64,000 bases of DNA from VKMB-3413 sp041027365 (lineage in GTDB: Bacteria; Pseudomonadota; Alphaproteobacteria; Rhizobiales; Rhizobiaceae): assembly GCF_041027365.1 (NCBI RefSeq), contig NZ_JBFTEH010000001.1, positions 620,001 to 684,000 of the forward strand. Direction: 5' to 3'. Positions within the stretch are counted from its first letter, which is position 1; every line of letters starts with the position of its first letter. The translations under genes were made by a program, and so were the position numbers. Under the pieces are notes generated by a model. The model worked only from the letters and a program-made list of their open reading frames with translations. It searched no databases and was not told the DNA's origin. This document shows positions 37,370 to 45,683 of this stretch, in pieces.

Positions 37370-38129
37370 CGGTCAGCTCCATGTCCGCCGCCATCGCCTC
37401 GTCGCGCATCAGGTTCCAGAGCCGCTGCTGCACCGCGCCGAGTTCCGCCGCCCGGTTCTTGCGCTCGGACAGCTCGATGTCGACCGTGACGATGTCGCGG
37501 ATGCGGCCCGGCCGGCGCGACAGGACGACGATGCGGTGGCCGAGCCGGACGGCCTCGGCGAGATTGTGGGTGATGTAGAGCGAGGCGAAGCGTTCGCGCG
37601 TCCACAGGTCGACGAGGTCGTCCATCAGCAGTTCGCGGGTCTGGCTGTCCAGCGCCGACAGCGGCTCGTCCATCAGCATCACGGCCGGATTGACGCTGAG
37701 CGCCCGTGCGATCGCGACGCGCTGCTTCATGCCGCCGGAGATCTGCCGCGGATAGGCGTCGGCAAAGTCCAGGAGCTTGGTGCGCGCCAGGACGTCCGCG
37801 ACGATCGCGGCGCGCTCGGCTTTCGGCAGCCGGTGGTCCTCCAGCGCCAGCTCGACGTTCCCGGCGACGGTACGCCAGGGCAGCAGGGCGAAATCCTGGA
37901 AGATGTAGGTGAGGGGGTTCAGCGAGTGCGCCGGCGGGTCGCCCACCTCGTAGACCGTCCCGCTGGTCGGGCGTTCGAGGCCGCCGACGAGGCGCAGGAG
38001 GGTCGACTTGCCGCAGCCGGACGGACCGATGACGCAGACGATTTCGCCGGCGCCGACGGAGAAGTCGATGTCGCTGAGGACCTCGGTTCCGGCATAGCGG
38101 TGGCTGACATGGGATATGGCAAGATGCAT
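37362..38129 (-). CDS. ABC transporter ATP-binding protein (SsuB/TauB/NitT family)
   Basis: ATPase of 255 aa for the importer. Walker A GPSGCGKST at residues 35-43, Q loop IFQDFALLPWRTV, signature ISGGMKQRVAIARAL, Walker B VMLMDEPLSALD, switch His ITHNLAEA. The start at ATG 38129 matches SsuB-like N-termini (LAISHVSHRYAGTEVL); the open frame continues upstream into the receptor gene but as a shadow. Translationally linked to the permease by an 8-bp overlap. Confidence 0.93.
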   Translation of the reverse strand: MHLAISHVSHRYAGTEVLSDIDFSVGAGEIVCVIGPSGCGKSTLLRLVGGLERPTSGTVYEVGDPPAHSLNPLTYIFQDFALLPWRTVAGNVELALEDHRLPKAERAAIVADVLARTKLLDFADAYPRQISGGMKQRVAIARALSVNPAVMLMDEPLSALDSQTRELLMDDLVDLWTRERFASLYITHNLAEAVRLGHRIVVLSRRPGRIRDIVTVDIELSERKNRAAELGAVQQRLWNLMRDEAMAADMELTDV

Positions 38130-38182
38130 GGCGGTCTTTCCGGCGGACCGGAGCGTCCCGCAAGACGCTCCGCCCGCATGTC

Positions 38183-39208
38183 TCACTTCGTCTCGACGAA
38201 GCTCTTGTCGACCAGCGTGTCCAGCGAGGCCGAGGCCGGCACGAGCTTCTCCGACTTGAACCAGTCGAGCTGGTCCTTGACGCTCGACAGGTTCAGCGCC
38301 GCATCCGGGCTCAGCCGCATCGCGCCGCCCTGGATTGCCGCCGCCGCGGTCGCATAGTCGCGGTTGGGATAGGCGTATTTCGCGATGATCTGCGTCACCG
38401 CCTTGGTCTCGGCGGCGCTCGCGGTCTTGTCGACGAGGGCCGCGTTGTAGTCCGCGACGCCGTGCGAGAACGCCTTCAGGAAGCGCTTCACGATGTCCTT
38501 CTTGTCCGCCGCGTTCCCGCTGGAGGTGAAGACCGTCGTCACCTGGTAGTTCGGGATGTAGTCCGCGACCTGGCCGATCGATTTCACCTCGCCTCCCTTC
38601 GTCAGCATCTCGGCGATGTTCGGCACGATCGTCCAAGCGTCGATCTGGCCGGACTTCAGCGCCGCGATCAGCGCGCCGACCTTCTGCAGCGGCACGAGCC
38701 GCATGGACTTCAGGTCGAAGCCGGACTTCTCGGCGATCTTCGAGATCATGTAGTGGAAGGAGGAGCCGGGCTGGGTGATGCCGAAGCTGTGGCCGGCGAG
38801 CTTGTCCGGGCTGGTCACCCCCGCGTCGTAGGCCTTCTTCGAGACGAGGATCTCCTCGCCCTTGATGCCGGGCTGCTCCTCCAGCGCGCCGCCGACGACC
38901 TTCACCGCACCCTTCTGAGCCAGGTTGATCAGCCCGCCGGTGATCGCTGTGATGCCGAAGTCGACATCGCCGGAGGCAATCGCGACGGCCACCGGCTGCG
39001 CCGCCTCGAAGAAGGCGAGGTTCACGTCGAGCCCCTCGTCCTTGAAGTAGCCGCGCTCGACCGCGATGAAGGTCGGCGCATGCGAGGCGAGACGCAGGGC
39101 ACCGACGGTGATCTTGTCGGCCGCCTGCGCCGCTGTCGCCGAGAGCCCGACGGCGGCGGCGAGAAGGCCGGCGGCAAGGCCGCGGCGCAGTGAGCGTGTC
39201 ATAGGCAT
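38183..39208 (-). CDS. ABC transporter substrate-binding protein (SsuA/NMT1 family)
   Basis: Periplasmic receptor of 341 aa: signal peptide (RSLRRGLAAGLLAAAVGLSATAAQA) then the mature start DKITVGALRLASHAPTFIAVERGYF, the hallmark of SsuA/NitT/NMT1-like receptors (a Ser/His-Pro site instead of the nitrate or sulfonate pattern). SD GGAGGA 7 bp from the ATG. It heads the leftward operon receptor - ATPase - permease - FAD oxidoreductase. Family members bind sulfonates, pyrimidine precursors, aromatic acids and others, so the ligand cannot be named. Confidence 0.88.
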   Translation of the reverse strand: MPMTRSLRRGLAAGLLAAAVGLSATAAQAADKITVGALRLASHAPTFIAVERGYFKDEGLDVNLAFFEAAQPVAVAIASGDVDFGITAITGGLINLAQKGAVKVVGGALEEQPGIKGEEILVSKKAYDAGVTSPDKLAGHSFGITQPGSSFHYMISKIAEKSGFDLKSMRLVPLQKVGALIAALKSGQIDAWTIVPNIAEMLTKGGEVKSIGQVADYIPNYQVTTVFTSSGNAADKKDIVKRFLKAFSHGVADYNAALVDKTASAAETKAVTQIIAKYAYPNRDYATAAAAIQGGAMRLSPDAALNLSSVKDQLDWFKSEKLVPASASLDTLVDKSFVETK

Positions 39209-39260
39209 TCTGTTTCCTCCCAGTGGATCAAGTCGATGTCCGCCGCTTCGGCGGCGCGGT

Positions 39261-39923
39261 TCAGCTGCGGCCGAGGCCGCCGGTGATGTGGGACGTCAGG
39301 CTGGCCACCGCCGCCTCGCGATCGCGCCGCAGCACGGCTTCGAGGATCCGGTCGTGAGCCGTTCGGCTCGCCCCGAAATCGGTGCGGCCCTCGCGGAGCG
39401 CGGCGAGCCGGAAGCGGCTGCTCTGATCGTAGAGCCGGTCGTGAAAGCCGATCAGGCGGGGCGAGCCGCTCGCCGCGATCAGCGCCTTGTGGAACGCCTT
39501 GTTGGCAGCCTCCCAGTCGAGGGCGAATTCGAGCGGCGCTTCCTCGAGCCTGTCCTCGATCCGCGAGAGCTTGTGGCGCGCCGCGACGACGTGCCCCTCC
39601 CACTCGACGTCGCCGTGCTCCAGCGACCAGCCGATCCCGATCGTCTCGACCTCGCGGCGCAGCCGGGTAATGTCCTTCAGGTCCGCCTCGGTCGCGGAGG
39701 CGACGCGGAAGCCCTTCTGGGCGAGGGCCTCGACCAGGCCTTCGGCGGTCAGGAGACTCAGCGCCTCGCGCAGCGAATGGGCGCTGCCGCTGTAGCGCGC
39801 CCGCAATTCCTCGATCTTCAGCCGCGAGCCGGGCGTCAGCGTGCCGAAGGCGATGTCCCGCCGCAGAGAGGCGGCGATCAGTCCGACGACGGTGCTGTCT
39901 GCAGGGCTCTTGCGGCCGAACAT
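39261..39923 (-). CDS. GntR-family transcriptional regulator, FCD subgroup
   Basis: Regulator of 220 aa: winged-helix DNA-binding part (LRRDIAFGTLTPGSRLKIEELRARY with SAHSLREALSLLTAEGLVE) and an FCD ligand-binding domain with the metal-contacting His/Asp pattern (DWEAANKAFHKALIAASG, HDRLYDQS). ATG 39923 is taken as start; the frame extends to a TTG at 39950. It sits 53 bp upstream of the leftward ABC operon and divergent from the AroE-like gene, so it probably controls both. Confidence 0.88.
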   Translation of the reverse strand: MFGRKSPADSTVVGLIAASLRRDIAFGTLTPGSRLKIEELRARYSGSAHSLREALSLLTAEGLVEALAQKGFRVASATEADLKDITRLRREVETIGIGWSLEHGDVEWEGHVVAARHKLSRIEDRLEEAPLEFALDWEAANKAFHKALIAASGSPRLIGFHDRLYDQSSRFRLAALREGRTDFGASRTAHDRILEAVLRRDREAAVASLTSHITGGLGRS

Positions 39924-40009
39924 TCGTGGCGCACTCTTCAAAATCTCCAACGATCCGCATAAACATCAGCGAAGCGAACGATGTCAAACCCGCCGCCGGA
40001 GGAGTGTTC

Positions 40010-40846
40010 ATGCCGATCGCCGGCGCCACGCGGATCGTGCCGATGATCGGCTCGCCCATCGCGCAGGTCCGCTCGCCCATCCTGTTCAACCGGATCTTCT
40101 CGGGCGACGGCGCGGACGCGCGCGCCGTCGTGCCGCTGGAGGTGCAGCCCAACCATCTGGATGCCTTCTTCGCGCTCTTGCGGGGTGCCGGCAACTGCGA
40201 TGGCGTGATCCTGACGATCCCGCACAAGGAGCCGGCGTTCGAGCTGGTGGACAGCATGAGCGAACGCGCCCGGGCGCTGGAAGCGGTGAACGTCGTGCGG
40301 CGCGAGCCGGATGGGCGGCTCGTCGGCGACATGGTCGACGGCGTCGGGTTCTGGGCCGCGGCGGACGAGGCCGGCTTCTGCCCGGCGGGGAAGACGCTTG
40401 TGCTGGCCGGCGCCGGCGCGGCGGGAACGGCGATCGCGCTCGCCTTCGCGCAAGGGGGCGGGCGCGCCGTCCGAATCCTCGACAGCGAGCCCCGGCGCAT
40501 CGATCGCCTGGCCGAGAAGCTGGCCGGCAGCGGCTGTGCCGTCGAGGCGTTGAGCGACGCGCGATGGGCGGAGGTCGAGGCCGTGGTCAATGCGACGCCG
40601 GTCGGCATGGCCTATCGCCCGGGTTCGCTGTTTTCGGACGATCAGCTGGCGTGCCTGCCGGCGGACGGCATGGTCGGCGACGCGATCACCGAGCCCGCGG
40701 AAACGGCGCTCCTGCGCGCCGCGCGCGCCCGCGGCCTCGCAGCGGTCGACGGCCACGCGATGGCCGCCGGCCAGTTCCGCGCCATGTACGCGTTCCTCTA
40801 TCCGGGGGAGGCGGCTCCGGCGCTGGCGGGCGAAGCGGTCGGATGA
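40010..40846 (+). CDS. Shikimate dehydrogenase-like protein (AroE family)
   Basis: NAD(P)-dependent dehydrogenase of 278 aa with the AroE fold. Catalytic Lys and Asp are kept (TIPHKEPAF; GDMVDGVGF), as are AVNVV, the dinucleotide loop GAGAAGTAIALAF, NATPVGM and DGHAMAAGQ. But the substrate loop reads IAQVRSPILFN where true AroE has S-K-S, so one of the two Ser residues that bind the shikimate carboxylate is Val. This and its place in an importer cluster suggest a catabolic enzyme acting on a related hydroxy-acid. GGAGGAG 6 bp before ATG 40010. Overlaps the downstream frame by ATGA. Confidence 0.82.
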   Translation: MPIAGATRIVPMIGSPIAQVRSPILFNRIFSGDGADARAVVPLEVQPNHLDAFFALLRGAGNCDGVILTIPHKEPAFELVDSMSERARALEAVNVVRREPDGRLVGDMVDGVGFWAAADEAGFCPAGKTLVLAGAGAAGTAIALAFAQGGGRAVRILDSEPRRIDRLAEKLAGSGCAVEALSDARWAEVEAVVNATPVGMAYRPGSLFSDDQLACLPADGMVGDAITEPAETALLRAARARGLAAVDGHAMAAGQFRAMYAFLYPGEAAPALAGEAVG

Positions 40847-40878
40847 GCGGCGGCGGGCGCGGTGCGAAAGGCTCTATC

Positions 40879-41283
40879 ATGATGATCGACGGCGGGTGTC
40901 ATTGCGGCGAGATCACCTACCGCGCAGAGATCGACCCCGAGGCGGTCTCGATCTGCCACTGTACCGACTGTCAGACGCTCAGCGGTTCGCCCTACCGGGT
41001 CTCGGTCGTCGCGGACCGCGACAGGGTGACGGTGTCAGCCGGCGAGCCCGCCCTCTATGTCAAGACCGCCGACAGCGGCCGCAAGCGCCTCCAGTATTTC
41101 TGCCGCACCTGCGGCTCGCCCCTCTTCACCACCGGCGAGGGTGAGCAGGCGGACCGCTGGGGCATTCGCTGGGGAAGCATTCGCCAGCGCTCGGAGCTTC
41201 GGCCCAGCAAGCAGATCTGGTGCCGCTCCGCCGCTCCGTGGACTGCGGACATCGCCGACCTCCCGGCCAGTCCGCAACGCTGA
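40879..41283 (+). CDS. GFA/CENP-V-type zinc-binding protein
   Basis: Protein of 134 aa with the GFA fold, which was named after a glutathione-dependent formaldehyde-activating enzyme though most members are uncharacterised. Zinc ligands are visible: GCHCGEITY, ICHCTDCQTLSGSP and FCRTCGSPLF. Start either ATG 40879 (AAAGG upstream) or ATG 40843, which would overlap the AroE-like stop by 4 bp and add 12 residues. It is co-transcribed with the AroE-like gene. Role in the cluster unknown. Confidence 0.85.
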   Translation: MMIDGGCHCGEITYRAEIDPEAVSICHCTDCQTLSGSPYRVSVVADRDRVTVSAGEPALYVKTADSGRKRLQYFCRTCGSPLFTTGEGEQADRWGIRWGSIRQRSELRPSKQIWCRSAAPWTADIADLPASPQR

Positions 41284-41538
41284 CAGGAGGCCGCCGCGCC
41301 TGCATCGCTCGCGGTAGAAATGCCGGCTTCGACGCGCGGTGAACGATATCGAAGACGGTCCTCTCGCGGAGCGGGTCCAGAGGCTTGCCGCCGTGCAGAG
41401 GCAGGCCGCCGCTGGAGGACGCTTGGCACGAATATCAACTGGTGTTCATAACCGCCGAACTCGCGGCCGGAGGACCTTCCCAACGCCACTGACATACCGT
41501 CTGGACCCTCCGATGGGCGCAAGCCAGAGGCACGCGGC

Positions 41539-42684
41539 TCAACGACTTGTTCGCTTGCCTGCGACAATGTCGTCGACGACCTCGAGATAACGGCGGATAA
41601 CGATCCCTTCGTCGAACTCGCGTTCCATCTTGGCGCGACCGGCTGCGCCCATCGATCTTCGGTTCGCGGGAGGAAGCCGGATCATCGCCAGCATTTTTTC
41701 CGCCAGATCCTGCGCATCTCGCGGCTTGCACAAGTATCCGTTCACGCCGTGATCGACCACATTGCGGCAACCTATCCAATCGGTGGTGACGATAGGCTTA
41801 CCCATGGCGGCAGCTTCCAGAAGACTTCTCGGAGTTCCTTCGCGGTAGAATGACGGCAAGACCACGCAGTCTGCGCGGGAAAGGTGCGGCCGGACATCGT
41901 CTGTGACGCCGAGATAGTCAATCAGGCCTTCGGATACCCATTCCTCCACCTTGCAGCGAGGAATTGCTGCTCGATTATCCACCTCCAGAAACCCGAGCAA
42001 CTCGAATCGCGTATCCGGTTCCTGTCGCAGCACGATCCTGGCCGCTTCCACATACTCCCTCACGCCCTTGTCCCAGAGAAGGCGTCCGACAAGGAGAAAG
42101 CGGAACGGCTGCGGAAGCTCCTCCGTAGGGGCGGGCCCCGACGAAAACCGAGCGAGGTCGATGCCCGACCCCGGGATAAGGCCTGTCTGCCCCATCCGCA
42201 CCAGCTTCTCGGCCACGAAGAGCCGACGGTCTTCCTCATTCTGGAAGAATACCGTGTGCGACCGCCGAAGCGAAACCCGGTAAAGTGCCTTTACCAGCCG
42301 CAAAAGCCAGGTGTCGGAGTGGAAGGCGGTCCCCAGGCCGGAAATGTTATTGACGACAGGAATGCCAAGGATGTGCGCCACCAGCGACCCATAGACGTTC
42401 GGCTTGATCGTGTAGCCAAGAAAGACGTCGGGGCGCTCGCGACGCAGGAGGCGCCAGTATCGGCTCATCAGCAGGAGATCCCGAACCGGTGAGCTCCCCT
42501 TGTTGTCCATCGGCAGCGGAATGTAGCGGCAACCGAGAGAAGTCAGTCGGGGCTCGTACTGATCAGGCGGGGTTGCGGCGATGACCTCGAAACCGCTGTC
42601 GATCAGCGCCCTGATGACGCCTGCTCGAAAGTTGTAGACGTTCCAGGCGCTGTTGATGGAAAGGAAAATTCGAGGTCGCGTCAT
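41539..42684 (-). CDS. Glycosyltransferase family 4
   Basis: GT-B-fold sugar transferase of 381 aa. The N-terminal half begins TRPRIFLSINSAWNVYNFRAG; the donor-binding half contains IPGSGIDLARF, FLLVGRLLWDKGVREYVEAA and the E-x7-E motif EGTPRSLLEAAAMGKPIVTT. It resembles capsule/exopolysaccharide transferases. ATG 42684 is where similarity starts, though no good ribosome site precedes it, and the frame extends to 42846. The base composition looks less GC-rich than its surroundings, and it has no polysaccharide neighbours, so it may be acquired or a remnant of a larger locus. Confidence 0.85.
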   Translation of the reverse strand: MTRPRIFLSINSAWNVYNFRAGVIRALIDSGFEVIAATPPDQYEPRLTSLGCRYIPLPMDNKGSSPVRDLLLMSRYWRLLRRERPDVFLGYTIKPNVYGSLVAHILGIPVVNNISGLGTAFHSDTWLLRLVKALYRVSLRRSHTVFFQNEEDRRLFVAEKLVRMGQTGLIPGSGIDLARFSSGPAPTEELPQPFRFLLVGRLLWDKGVREYVEAARIVLRQEPDTRFELLGFLEVDNRAAIPRCKVEEWVSEGLIDYLGVTDDVRPHLSRADCVVLPSFYREGTPRSLLEAAAMGKPIVTTDWIGCRNVVDHGVNGYLCKPRDAQDLAEKMLAMIRLPPANRRSMGAAGRAKMEREFDEGIVIRRYLEVVDDIVAGKRTSR

Positions 42685-43573
42685 GGCGATGCATTCAATG
42701 CAGGAAGTTGAAGCTGTATGGAAGCCGAGGGAATTCTCTGAACAAAAACCGACGAAAAGCGCCGGATATTTGTCGAATAAAGGATGATCGGCATCGCTGC
42801 CAGCCGATTCCCATCCTCCATGTGTCGGGAAAGCGCGAGAGCGCACAGAATTTGATCGGGATTGAGTACAGGGCCGGCCTGTCGGTCGAATCGGACGGTG
42901 ATGGCATGATCAGCAACGCGAAAAAGGGGGAAGGGCCCGCCGGATATGTCCACAGTCGCGCCTCGGCGAATGGAACAGCGAACCGGCGACGAAATGCGAG
43001 GAAAGCCGCTGCGTGCAACCCATTCATAGCAATTCTGATGGCTACTCCCTCCAACTCGGGTCGGGCCGCAGTGTGATATGTCGTCGTCTCGTGACGTCGC
43101 GTCCGGGGAGGAAATAGAGCCGAGACCGCCACCCCGGTCCAGATCCCGGCTTTTTGCTTCCGCAAGCGCAGCTCGTGGGACCAGCAGAATCGCAGCGCGA
43201 TGGACGAGCGCGGCAGCCGCGACCCGAAACAGAGACGTCGTGGGGGATCCGCCAAGGAGACCTGCCAGACCGGCATGGCTGGACCGATCGCGACGCTGCG
43301 CCGCGCGTACGGCATGGAAAGACCAGCTGGGAGGTGCAGTCTTCCACTGTCGGAGCCAATCGAGGTCCTCGAAGCGATCGACGTTTTCATTGGTCTGGCC
43401 GTTCAATCAGCGGCGGTAGTCATCCTCGGCGGCGGGCCTCATTCTCTTCCGTCGCTCCATCTGGACGTGCGGCGGGAGCGACAGCGGGCTCACGCCGGCT
43501 TGCGCTTGATATATCTTTGGTCCATCAATTGGATCTTGGTTCGTCTACCTGACGCGGCAAGGAGGAGAAAAAC
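42685..43573. other. Gene-free stretch between GT4 gene and hydroxyproline locus
   Basis: About 890 bases in which no reading frame on either strand shows a motif, good start or plausible composition; frames up to 241 codons exist but look random. Composition is less GC-rich than most of the window. The right end holds the promoter of the importer operon, including the palindrome at 43508-43515. Confidence 0.6.
43508..43515. promoter_or_regulatory. GATATATC palindrome ahead of importer operon (candidate GntR site 1)
   Basis: Perfect 8-bp palindrome GATATATC, preceded by TT and followed by TTTGG, 58 bp before the receptor ATG. Same core, in reverse, precedes the gntR gene at 55061, and a one-mismatch copy precedes the second dapA gene. 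AT-only cores of this kind are rare in this GC-rich window. Confidence 0.5.
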
Positions 43574-44689
43574 ATGCTCAAACTGACGAAAATTCTGACC
43601 GCCGGCGCAGTCGCCGCGCTGATGTCGGCATCTGCAGCCTATGCAGCCGGCACGATCACCATCGGCGTGCAGGTGCCCACGACCGGTTCCGAGGCGACCT
43701 ATGGCAAGGACATGGCCAATGCCGTTTCGATCGCTCAGAAGGAAATCAACGCCAAGGGCGGCGTGCTCGGGAAGAAGCTCGAGATGATCGTCGGCGACAG
43801 CGCCTGTGACCCGCAGCAATCCGTGAATGCGGCCGCCAAGCTCGTTTCGCAGAAGGTCGTCGCGGTTGTTGGCGGTTACTGCTCGGGCGCCACCGTGCCG
43901 ACATTGAAGATCTATGGCGACGCCAACGTGCCCTTCGTCATCACCGCGGCCAACTCGACCGATCTCATTCCGCAGAACCCCGGCAACGCCTTCATGATCA
44001 ACTCGACGGGCGACGAGCAGGCCAAGAAGGCCGTCGACTTCCTGTCGGGCAAGGGCGTCAAGACGCTCGCCATCGTCAACGAGGGCGACGCCTATTCGCA
44101 GAACCTCGCCGACCTCACCCGCGATGCCTGGAAGAAGGCCGGCAACAAGGTGGTCGCCTACGAAACCGTCAACAAGGGCGAGCAGGACTATTCCGCCATC
44201 GTCACGGCGATCAAGGCGGCCAACCCGGATGCCGTGTTCTGGACGGCGTATTACGCCGATGGCGGCCTGCTGATCCGCCAGCTCCGCCAGTCCGGCTACC
44301 AGGGCAAGATCGCTGTCGGAGACGGCTCGAATTCGAGCAAGCTGTTCGACATCGCCGGCCGTGCCGCCGAGGGCGTCTATGCCTTCTCCAACCCGATCGC
44401 CGAGTTCCTGCCGAAGGCGAAGGACTTCATCAAGACCTACAAGAAGGACTACGGCTCTGCTCCCGGCCCGTATGCGCCGCTGACCTATGACGGCATGCGC
44501 CTCGTCGCCTGGGCCATCGACAAGGCCGGCTCGACCAAGCCGGATGCGATCGAGAAGGCGCTGGCTTCTGCCGACAACCAGGAGTGGCTGGCCGGCCCGA
44601 TCTCCTTCACCAAGAAGAATACGCTCGCCCGCTCGAACTTCATCGTGCTCGAAGGCAAGGGCGGCGCCTGGACGCGCGCCGACAAGTAG
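43574..44689 (+). CDS. Branched-chain amino-acid-type ABC substrate-binding protein (LivJ/K family)
   Basis: Periplasmic receptor of 371 aa, here probably for hydroxyproline or a related compound. Signal peptide LTKILTAGAVAALMSASAAYA, then TITIGVQVPTTGSEATYGKDM, a typical Leu/Ile/Val-binding protein start; a Cys pair in GDSACDPQQS and GGYCSGATVP. AAGGAGGAG just before the ATG. First gene of an operon that continues through four transporter genes and five enzyme genes. The hydroxyproline assignment rests on the neighbours, not on residues of the pocket. Confidence 0.92.
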   Translation: MLKLTKILTAGAVAALMSASAAYAAGTITIGVQVPTTGSEATYGKDMANAVSIAQKEINAKGGVLGKKLEMIVGDSACDPQQSVNAAAKLVSQKVVAVVGGYCSGATVPTLKIYGDANVPFVITAANSTDLIPQNPGNAFMINSTGDEQAKKAVDFLSGKGVKTLAIVNEGDAYSQNLADLTRDAWKKAGNKVVAYETVNKGEQDYSAIVTAIKAANPDAVFWTAYYADGGLLIRQLRQSGYQGKIAVGDGSNSSKLFDIAGRAAEGVYAFSNPIAEFLPKAKDFIKTYKKDYGSAPGPYAPLTYDGMRLVAWAIDKAGSTKPDAIEKALASADNQEWLAGPISFTKKNTLARSNFIVLEGKGGAWTRADK

Positions 44690-44703
44690 GCGCATCGCAG
44701 GAC

Positions 44704-44731
44704 AGGCTGGCGTTCCACCGAGCGCCAGCCT
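44704..44731 (+). terminator. Intercistronic hairpin after receptor gene
   Basis: Nine-bp stem AGGCTGGCG (44704-44712) with CGCCAGCCT (44723-44731), 10-base loop, followed by CTT. It lies between the receptor gene and the first permease gene; such hairpins usually protect the upstream message or reduce read-through, giving more receptor than permease. Confidence 0.6.
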
Positions 44732-44768
44732 CTTGAGGGAGCGGCCGCAGTCGGGCGGGGGGAATCCG

Positions 44769-45683
44769 ATGAGCCTTTTCGACATCATCTGCCACCAGCT
44801 GGTCAACGGGCTGGTACTCGGCGCCTTCTACGCGCTGGTGGCGCTCGGCTACACGATGATCTTCGGTGTCATCAAGCTTCTGAATTTCGCGCATGGCGAC
44901 CTGTACATGGTCGGCGGGTTCATCGGCTTCATCGTTCTGTCGGCGATTTCCAGCGTCGTCGGCGGCGACTGGTTCGGCATCTTCGTCGCCATGTTCCTGT
45001 CGATGATCGCCGTCGGCTGCCTCGGCGTCGTCATCGAGCGGGTCGCCTATCATCCGATGCTCAAGGCGCCGCGCCTGTCGATCCTGATCACGGCGCTCGC
45101 CGTTTCCCTCGTTCTACAGAATTCCGTGCTCGCCCTGACCGGTGGCCAGTACACCGCATTCAGTACCGATCTCGGCTTCGGCGGTGTCAATCTCGGCAGC
45201 GTGTTCATCAGCTACAACCAGATGGTGCTCGTCGCCACGGCAGCCGTCCTGATGATCGCGCTCGAAACCTTCGTTACCCGCACGCAGTACGGCCGCGCCA
45301 TGCGCGCCGTCGCGATCGATCAGAACATGTGCGAACTGATGGGGATCAACGTATCCGTCATCATCGCCGTCACTTTCTTCATCGGCTCGGCGCTGGCCGC
45401 AGCTGCCGGCACCATGGCCGGCGCCTATTACGGCTCGATCTGGTATTTCATGGGCTTTCTCATCGGGCTCAAGGCCTTCACGGCGGCCGTCATCGGCGGC
45501 ATCGGCTCGATTCCCGGTGCCATGCTCGGAGGTCTGATTCTGGGACTTCTCGAAGCGTTCGGGACGCAGGTTCCCGGAATCGGCAGCGAGTGGAAGGACG
45601 TCTTCACCTTCGCCGTCCTCATTCTGGTGCTTGTCTTCAAGCCGACGGGCCTTCTCGGCAAGTCCGAGCAGGAGCGCATGTGA
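44769..45683 (+). CDS. livH: Branched-chain-type ABC permease (LivH family)
   Basis: Membrane channel subunit, 304 aa, eight or so helices. Begins MSLFDIICHQLVNGLVLGAFYALVALG with the LivH signature YTMIFGVIKLLNFAHGD, and ends with the LivH segment GIGSIPGAMLGGLILGLLE and FKPTGLLG. Its stop overlaps the next ATG by one base (TGATG). Confidence 0.94.
   Translation: MSLFDIICHQLVNGLVLGAFYALVALGYTMIFGVIKLLNFAHGDLYMVGGFIGFIVLSAISSVVGGDWFGIFVAMFLSMIAVGCLGVVIERVAYHPMLKAPRLSILITALAVSLVLQNSVLALTGGQYTAFSTDLGFGGVNLGSVFISYNQMVLVATAAVLMIALETFVTRTQYGRAMRAVAIDQNMCELMGINVSVIIAVTFFIGSALAAAAGTMAGAYYGSIWYFMGFLIGLKAFTAAVIGGIGSIPGAMLGGLILGLLEAFGTQVPGIGSEWKDVFTFAVLILVLVFKPTGLLGKSEQERM

Noticed and set aside
42681..43406. 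241-codon leftward frame in the gene-free stretch
   Set aside because: No ribosome site, no similarity, random-looking composition; overlapping frames on both strands are equally long.
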